Source: Diabrotica undecimpunctata
Taxonomy: Eukaryota; Arthropoda; Insecta; Coleoptera; Chrysomelidae
NCBI RefSeq assembly: GCF_040954645.1
Contig: NC_092809.1
Coordinates: 71,092,141 to 71,156,140, forward strand
Direction of reading: 5' to 3'
DNA: 64,000 nt
The position numbers and the translations under genes were made by a program. The stretch's first letter is position 1, and every line of letters starts with the position of its first letter. Below the pieces are notes generated by a model, which was given only the letters and a program-made list of their open reading frames with translations, was not told where the DNA came from and did no database searches. Shown here one piece after another: positions 57,470 through 64,000 of this stretch.

Positions 57470-57900
57470 ATATTTAGTTCAAATATTCCCATGTGCTTGA
57501 AGAGGAAGGTCTTTGATCAGTGTGTACTCTTAGTTCTAACGTATGGAGCTGAAACCCATACCAAAAAAGTGATCAATAGAATACAAATAACATAGAGAGC
57601 AATGGAGGTTAATGTTGAATATATCACTCAGAGACAGAGTTTCAAATCAAAAAGTTCTGAGAAGAACTCCTGTTACGGACGCAGTTAAAATAATTACAAC
57701 TCTGAAATGGAACTGGGCAGGCCATGTTCCCGCACAACTGGATTCAAGGTGCTCAAGATCTGATGCAATGGAATTATTTACGGGTGGCCCATGTTCGTCA
57801 GGGGAATCAAAATGGCTAATGATGATAACGCATTCCTATATACCGATATGGCAATTTTCAACTACCGTATACGTTATTCAGTGGAAGAAAGATAACACTT
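57470..57900 (+). pseudogene. LINE C-terminal fragment (plus strand)
   Basis: 'NISLRDRVSNQKVLRRTPVT' (about 57615) and 'LKWNWAGHVPAQ' (about 57700) match the LINE C-terminal 'GVSLRDRIRNEEIRRRT..V.D.....LKWRWAGH.AR' pattern. Upstream, 'TYGAETHTKKV' (57540) corresponds to 'YGAETWTLTK'. 5' truncated, 3' damaged. Confidence 0.72.
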
Positions 57901-57954
57901 AATTGTTTGAATACGAGTGAGACACAATCCACGCATGTTGGAGTAGCGAGTCTA

Positions 57955-59841
57955 ACTTTTAAACAGTGTTGCAACACTTCTGTTACATCATTCCTTCTAA
58001 AATATTAGTCGGATACATGAGTGTAACATAATATTTAAATCCACTACAGTTCATTGTAGAATGAAAATTAATATTGCCCCAACAAAACTTACATGAAGTA
58101 ATCCGTAACTGTTATCTTTTAAACAATCATTCCTTGATTAATTAACATAGAACGCTGAATTGAGAAATTGATATGTGATAATAGCGTGAGCTAAATAAAT
58201 AACGCACTTCAGTAGACAGACAGATAGTATAAACGGTGTACCCCCTCTGATGATTTCTCCTCAAATGAATAGGCGGTGCTTATTTGTACAGCAGGTTTAT
58301 GGTCTATCTATTTGATTTTTAGCTGTGGTGGTAAAATATTCAAAAAACAATTAACATGCCAAGCATATATGTTCGAAAAGAAAAAATTCAAATGGTGAAA
58401 TGGTATTATGGGAACCATTCTATTGTAGAAATAATACAGTTATTTATTGTTGTTTTTGAACATCGCCCAACTCCAACAGAGAAAACAGTACGAAATAGTA
58501 TCAATTATTAAAAACTTTGAGACGAGGTTGACCTGAAGGAGAGAACTGTAAGGAATATTTTAAAACGAAATTGATACAATTGCTATAAAGTGCAAACCAC
58601 CCAAGAACTTTTTCCAGACGATCATTTTAATCGTATGGAATTTTGGATGAATCTTCATTCACAATCCATAAACGTCATAATGCATCTGTCGTCCGCTATT
58701 GGTCTAGAGAAAATAAACATATGAGCATTGCTGTGAAAACACAATACCCAAAGAAAATAAATGTGTGGACTGGACTTTATAACGATAATATAATATTGGT
58801 ATATTTTTTATTATGGGAAATCTGAATGGATGTAAGTATCTAGATTTATTACGCAATCAGATTATTCCAGCAGTTTGAAACCTTGCGGTCAACTTTGATG
58901 ATTGTCTGGTTTCAACAGGATGGTTGCCCAGCACATAGTGCAATCGAAGTTACAAATTATTTGGAACAAACATTCCCTGGACGATTAATTTCCCGAGGAA
59001 CAATAAAATGGCCCCGTAGATCACCGGATTTAGCACCTTTAGATTTTTGTTTCTGGGGAATGCTAAAATCAAATTATATCGGCATGAATTCGAACGAGTC
59101 ACCAATTTAACAGAATTGCAAGAAAAAATTGTTCAACTCTGTAGTCGGGTACCGAAAAATCAGCTGAATGCAATGAGACTTGCTTTAGTTGATAGATTCG
59201 GATTTTGTTTAGCGCAAAATGGTGGTTTGTTCGAACATGTATTTGGTTAGAGATTTATTTAAAAATGCCTTTAATTTTAATTGAATTATTTAGAATAATT
59301 TTTTTAGTTGGTTTTTTTCTGATAAAAATAATATTTATGCTTTAGTAATGTTAAGTATTTTTTTATTTCTAAGCTACCACGGCTAAAAATCTACAAGAGT
59401 TGCATTTAAAACTTGAATATAAGTGTTCGAGTTTTTCTTCAAGTTTACCGACGGAAAGTTGGCGACGAAATAATTTTATGCAAAGAACTACACTCCTCGT
59501 CAGTGACTGATAATTATTGAATGCCGAATAGCCGGATGTATCTTGGCGCCCCGCACCGGGCAGGAAGGCGTTGCTTGAAATTTTACAACTTGTCAGGGGA
59601 ATAATGCATTGTTGCTACACATCAATTCCTTAAATCAATGTTCTTTGTTAACTAATTAAGCAATTAATAGATTAGAAAATAACAATTACATGGATACTTT
59701 ATTTAAGTTTTTTTTGGGACAATATTAATCTTCATTTTACAAGGAACTGTAGTGGATTTCAATATTATTTTACACTCATGTATTGGACTAAAATTTTAGA
59801 AGGAAAAATGTAACAGGAATATAGCAACACTGTTTAAAAGT
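57955..59841 (+). mobile_element. Tc1/mariner-like element with ~235-bp inverted repeats
   Basis: The ends start ACTTTTAAACAGTGTTGC on both sides. The inverted similarity continues for roughly 235 bases (57955-58190 and 59605-59841), with shared blocks such as TCCACTACAGTT and AATTGTTAT/AACTGTTAT. A TA lies next to the left end and 2 bases outside the right end, so the exact target duplication is ambiguous. The transposase is between the repeats. Repeats this long are unusual for mariner but known in Tc1-type elements with IR/DR structure. Confidence 0.8.
58356..59250 (+). pseudogene. Tc1/mariner-superfamily transposase, broken
   Basis: The start is 'MPSIYVRKEKIQMVKWYYGN' at 58356. The DNA-binding half is damaged ('HRPTPTEKTVRN'). 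The catalytic half shows 'MDESSFTIHKRHNASVVRYW' (58643, first Asp/Glu region), 'PKKINVWTGLY', 'VWFQQDGCPAHSA' (about 58910, second Asp), 'FPGRLISRGTIKWPRRSPDL' (about 58975) and 'LVDRFGFCLAQNGGLFEHVF' at the end (about 59190). The 'SPDLAPLDFCFWG' block carries the third catalytic Asp. At least four shifts or stops. Confidence 0.85.
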
Positions 59842-59932
59842 CATACCTACTACTTCGAGATGGTGACTGCCTCTCACGTCTATTCAAACATTAAGTGTTA
59901 TCTTTGTTCCACATACTCGATAACGTATATAG

Positions 59933-60580
59933 TCCAGTCGTCAGAGAGTTGACCCCTAAAAATCATACGAACAAGCTGAATTTTGAATATTAATTTTGGG
60001 ATTCCAAAAAAGATGCAAAAAAGTTTACGACTTTTACCCCCAGGCTTCACCCGAAACCCCCTCACAGGGGGTAAAAAGGCAAAAAAATCGATTTACCAAG
60101 AATCTGTATACCATAGAAAAAAATGTTTCAAATAAAAAATATAGCTAAGATAATTTTAAACAAAAATGTTTATAAGCATTTTTTGTGTAGCATAAACCGT
60201 TTTCTTAGAAAAAACGCTTGAAGCGACCGTCATTTTTGCATGTCAGTTACGCGCGCGAAATCAATGTTCAATAAAATTGTTGTTTCTAAGTAAACGGTTT
60301 ATGCTACATAAAAAATGCTTATAAACATTTTTGTTTAAAATTATCTCAACTACATTTTTTATTTGAAACAATTTTTTCTACGATGTACAGATTCTTGGTA
60401 AATCGATTTTTCTCCGTTTTTACCCCCCTGCGAGGGAGGTTTTAGGGGGCAGCCCGGGGGTAAAAGTAGTAAACTTTTTTGTATCTTTTTTGGGATCCCA
60501 AAATTAATATTCTCTGGAAAATTCTGCTTGTTCGTATGATTTTTAGAGGTTCAGTGGCATTTTCGTCTCTGACGACTGGA
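59933..60580. mobile_element. Fold-back MITE, 648 bp, near-perfect arms
   Basis: TCCAGTCGTCAGAGA at 59933 is complemented at the right end (TCTCTGACGACTGGA, ending 60580). The arms (59933-60205 and 60283-60580) match over almost their whole length, including paired G-runs (CCCCTCACAGGGGG / CCCCCTGCGAGG). The centre of about 75 bases contains CAGTTACGCGCGCGAAA. There is no ORF. Confidence 0.82.
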
Positions 60581-61773
60581 GTAATACAGTAGTTAAAAAA
60601 ATTCCCATATCAGTATAGAGAACCACCATCGGTATATACCAATGGGAACACAGCAAATACAGAGAGCAGTCAGTACATGCCGAGATTTTCTGACTGTTCA
60701 TCTTTAAATTTTAAAACAGCCATCTTCCGGCTTTTTTCGCGTTTTCGCCATATTTCACCCAGTGTGAATATTTTCCTATTTTTCTTTAGGATGATTATTT
60801 ACTTACAAAATCTTCTGAACAATTAGAATTTGAGAAGCTTTTATAGAAAATGATTGTTCTGGGCGCTCAGAGTGTTTTGCATGCAAATACGTATCTTACG
60901 GTAACTATGCATTGAACAAGAATGAAACAATTCGGAATATGATGTCTATTTCAGCTATTTGTTTACTTATTAAGTATTTTTATGGAATTTATTTACCTAA
61001 AACAAAAATTATATTTTACAGATATAATTTGTCAAGTTCATTAAATTTATTGTAAATTTCTTCCTTCGGTAGTTATAAATAATCTGTGATTTACTGATAA
61101 ACTAAGTTTGGTTTACTAAACATTAACTACATATATTTCATAGTATTGTTTTATTCATATGATGATAAAAATCTAGGATCTATATGTAAAATCTTTATGG
61201 TGTAAGAAAAGGCTAGGTAGAGTAACCACAAAGCTTTTATCAGTTCATATGATAAAAGTATCAGACAGCAGCTGTGCTTGATAGCAACATAATGGAACGG
61301 CTAAATACTCTTACAGTTCAAAAGCAACTATTTAAACTCAAAAGACTTCTGTATTTATTGAAAACTAATCATTCTGTCGTTTTTATAACCATTTACAACT
61401 TTTATCTATTTGGTATCAAACACATGGCACCACACGCAACTTTTGTAATCGAAAGAAATCATCGCGAAACTGGTTGTACAAGTATCAAAAAAACAAAGAA
61501 CGCATAATTTTATTCTTCCTAGTGTGCTTCCCAACAAGTAGTAAATAGTTAATATTCCACTTCGATACACTTTAATTTTTGACAACATTGACAAGTGGAT
61601 GCTTTTGATACTTTTTACTCCTTTTAGATATTTTGGGCGCTTTTCCGACGCTTTTAACGCTTTCGACGCGTGGTAAGCCAGCGACATGCCAGAGGTACGT
61701 CAGCAATATGCCTTCTATGTACCATATTTATTGAGGTCGGCAACCAGTATGGCAAAGTCTTGTCTATTGTGGG
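60581..61773. other. AT-rich sequence with no recognised feature
   Basis: No supported gene or repeat. Open frames of 77 and 93 codons near 61274-61687 overlap on opposite strands and show no recognisable family. Confidence 0.3.
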
Positions 61774-62238
61774 TTTAGACAAGGAAAGAGAGAGGACAGG
61801 TAACACTCATTTAATAAACCTTCGAAAAGTGAAGCTAGTTTCGATGTGACCGCCATGTTTTGGTGCCTGTACGTTGCCCATTACTACTTCTCGCAGGGTT
61901 ACCAGGTATACTGATTGTTCAGTAGATCTACTGATTTCAACTTCAATTTACTGATTTACTGAGACACTATATCGATCTACTGAAAAATATATAATGATAA
62001 ACTCATGTTCAAAAGGTTAGCATTATGCCAGTGTTCAATTATAAATGATTTATATATGATAATTATGATATATTGATATTATGATATATATTATAAATTA
62101 TATTGATATATATGCATTATTCTTAATCTACCTGATACTACTACCTCTCAATAAAATATGACCTGCAACCTCTGTGGTACCGGTTTGGCTTCAGTCAATT
62201 CCATACGATTACACGCCCCCTCTCTTTCCTTGTCTAAG
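61774..62238. mobile_element. hAT-like non-autonomous element (MITE), copy B
   Basis: Ends TTTAGACAAGGAAAGAG (left) and the complement of CTTAGACAAGGAAAGAGAG (right) are flanked by 8-bp duplications ATTGTGGG at 61766-61773 and 62239-62246. The interior matches both ends of copy A (19770) in inverse order, e.g. CAGTAGATCTACTGATTTCA. It is about half its size; the missing part corresponds to the central AT-rich region of copy A. Confidence 0.85.
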
Positions 62239-62246
62239 ATTGTGGG

Positions 62247-62869
62247 ATGGGTATATGAGACCGTTATATATGAGTTGGTACAGCGACAATTAACGTTTTG
62301 AAAGAGTGCTAAAAGCGTCCTATAGGCGTGACCTGAGCGACAGAGGCTTGTGTTGTCATGATGGAAGTGGTTTATGGATCAAATGTATCGAAATGGCTTA
62401 CTACATACTAAGTACATTTACGCATTCAATTATAAAAGTCAAAAAACAGTATATTTAATTACCACTTAATTTCCCAATTTAAATAGTATTTAATAAAAAC
62501 GATTAGTTTTCTGTAAATTAAAGTAAATAATGGGAACACACAGTATGACTGAAAAATTCATTCAAATATTCTGCGAAATTATATAATTAATTCGTATTTT
62601 GCTGTTTCATAGATTTGTAGAAATTTCATGTTAGCTAAGAGTGTTATATCTTATCGCCAGGAATGCTTACATTAAAATAATTATATAATTTTGGTATAAG
62701 TAACGTGTGATGAGATAACTTTATAGAAAATTGACCATTTCATTAAAAGTATGCTCAGACGTATTTCCGAGTGCTTGAAATCTTGATCAATTACTTACCT
62801 AACTCCTTACTTAATTGTAATAAATTCGGTATTACTAATTATTTTTTTTCTATGTCAATTCGAAAAGTT
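62247..62869. other. AT-rich sequence with no recognised feature
   Basis: No supported coding or repeat structure was seen between the hAT-like MITE and the unidentified coding relic at 62870. Confidence 0.3.
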
Positions 62870-63260
62870 AAAAAAAAAATGATCATTCAACAACTGGTGA
62901 TGTTTTTGAGTGCAACAAAAAAAGTTTTACCTATGGAAAAATCATAACATCGGAAGTTGTTTACGTTCAGTTCCGTCAACTGAATTTACTCATGAATTAT
63001 GGTATGATTGATGAAAATTTTGATGGCGGATTCATAATTTTACTTTTGGTAACTATGTTGGTCAAGCTATTCCCATTCGCAAACTTTTTTAAATGTTAAT
63101 ATAGTTACCCGTTATACCTTCGGTATATTTAATCAGGAAACTGGTGATAAGGTTAACATTCCGTACAAGCAGTTAGATACTACAAAAATTGTTAGAAGTG
63201 TGCCTTTAATGAATGCTGATTTTTTGCACTTCAAAGCAAATTTTAGTGAATGTTAGGCAA
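62870..63260 (+). pseudogene. Unidentified decayed coding sequence
   Basis: Three adjoining + strand pieces in different frames look protein-coding by composition: about 62875-63095, then 63105-63255. The last ends in a stop after 'SVPLMNADFLHFKANFSEC'. The first contains a 'TGDVFECNKKSFTYGKIIT'-like run. The family was not recognised. It could be a transposon capsid-like or host-derived fragment, or an old viral insertion. No function is claimed. Confidence 0.3.
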
Positions 63261-63689
63261 TGCAGTTTTGTACGCCAATTTAATAAATGTCATTGAATAT
63301 TTAAATAGATACTTTCATAAATTATAAATATAAAATTTTTTGAATCTAAAGTTTTCTTATTAAATTATCTATGGAATCTGCTCGTACTTAATGAAAATTC
63401 ACATTAACTGACTTCATGAACATAAAATAACCGCTGTATTTAACAATCTGCTGCTTCACGTACAGTCTCCATCATTGGGGGTTAGCTGTTATGATGGCAA
63501 ATATTTTTCTGTCTTCAGCTGTACACATAAGTTCCTCAAAGCCGAGTTCTGCACAGTTTCTAATATTACTCAGTCAGGACAATTTTTTTTCCTTCAATAC
63601 CTCGTTTTTATTATTGTATAATGGCTTTGGCATAGCCAATTAACCTGCAATACCTCGTTAACCCTCTATTTTATCCTTAATGCTCAATT
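63261..63689. other. Short unassigned interval before the last LINE
   Basis: AT-rich, with a weak LINE-tail-like segment on the + strand around 63480-63560 ('GVSCYDGKYFSVFSC'-type reading). No confident assignment. Confidence 0.3.
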
Positions 63690-64000
63690 GCAGAACTGTT
63701 GAAGCTATTAGATACAGAAAAAATAAAAATAATAACTGAAATATTTAATGAAATATACAAGGCAGGTGCAATACCAGTAGAGTGGCTAATATCGGAGTTC
63801 TTACCATTGCCCAAAAAACCACAAGCAAAAGTTTGTGAAGACTGTAGGACCATAAGCCTAATGAGCCCAAAATTGCGCCCAATCAGTTTGGATTTGTGTA
63901 TGTGTGTATGTTTTTGCATGCCTGATTGACTACAAGAAGGCTTTCGATAGAGTCAGGCATGAACAAATGATGGAAGTGCTGAAGAGAACAGGAATTGACG
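63690..64000 (+). pseudogene. Family-1 LINE RT, cut by the window edge
   Basis: 'EIFNEIYKAGAIPVEWLISE' (about 63740), 'FLPLPKKPQAKVCEDCRTIS' and, in another frame, 'LIDYKKAFDRVRHEQMMEV' (about 63925, palm motif A) are the start of an RT domain. A shift lies near 63905. It continues beyond the window. Confidence 0.8.

Noticed and set aside
61274..61687. Two overlapping frames of 77 and 93 codons
   Set aside because: Opposite strands, no recognised motif, ordinary AT-rich composition.

Overview
This window is AT-rich, intron-rich, repeat-dense animal DNA, almost certainly from an insect with a large genome. A leaf-beetle-like genome would fit, but that is an inference from intron size and transposon mix. 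One host gene is visible: the 3' half of a Sac2/INPP5F-type inositol-phosphate phosphatase on the + strand. Seven exons (10193-10251, 12726-13214, 19186-19401, 35545-35775, 38960-39297, 41974-42102, 42247-42417) join in compatible phase with AG/GT borders. They encode the end of the Sac domain, the hSac2 domain and a low-complexity tail ending in TGA at 42417. The catalytic Sac exons lie upstream of the window. A divergent second copy of the 10193 exon lies at 5804 and reads into its own stop at 6095, so it may be an alternative last exon.

The rest is a graveyard of mobile elements in the introns and in the 3' flank. Non-LTR retrotransposons dominate. The first family has 3' ends in AAGAAG repeats and a 'GKR..GRR..SWL+NLR.WF' C-terminus. 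The second has GATGAT-type 3' ends and a 'RP+G..RRGRPRTR' C-terminus. A third, I/Jockey-like family carries RNase H. Penelope-like elements (PLEs) with GIY-YIG domains are present, two of them as large palindromes. DNA transposons include pogo/Tigger-like, Tc1/mariner-like (several lineages), PIF/Harbinger-like and hAT-like MITEs, plus fold-back MITEs. There is also a Ty3/gypsy-like LTR fragment, a tRNA-derived SINE and long (TA)n tracts.

Layout: 1-5410 Tc1-like transposase, LINE pieces and the first PLE palindrome. 5497-12290 alternative exon, SINE, one LINE with exact target-site duplications (TSDs), an LTR fragment, the first constitutive exon and a second LINE. 12726-19401 two exons around a decayed PLE, a minisatellite and a LINE. 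19770-25980 hAT MITE and a LINE split by a pogo element. 26000-35300 mostly family-1 LINE copies and a fold-back MITE. 35545-42417 last four exons among mariner and LINE relics and a (TA)n tract. 42697-48920 a composite element holding a LINE that itself holds the second PLE palindrome. 48950-57900 LINE pieces, a Harbinger fragment and a three-level nest. 57955-62238 a transposon with very long inverted repeats, a fold-back MITE and a second hAT MITE. 63690-64000 the start of another LINE.

Many insertions could be bounded to the base by TSDs. This allows relative dating: LINE RT frames read straight across the excised inserts at 18461, 44578, 53974 and 22555. I saw no convincing new host system. 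The most interesting items are the palindromic PLEs with a common terminus, the duplicated Sac exon, and hammerhead-like hairpin cores in four unrelated-looking repeats.
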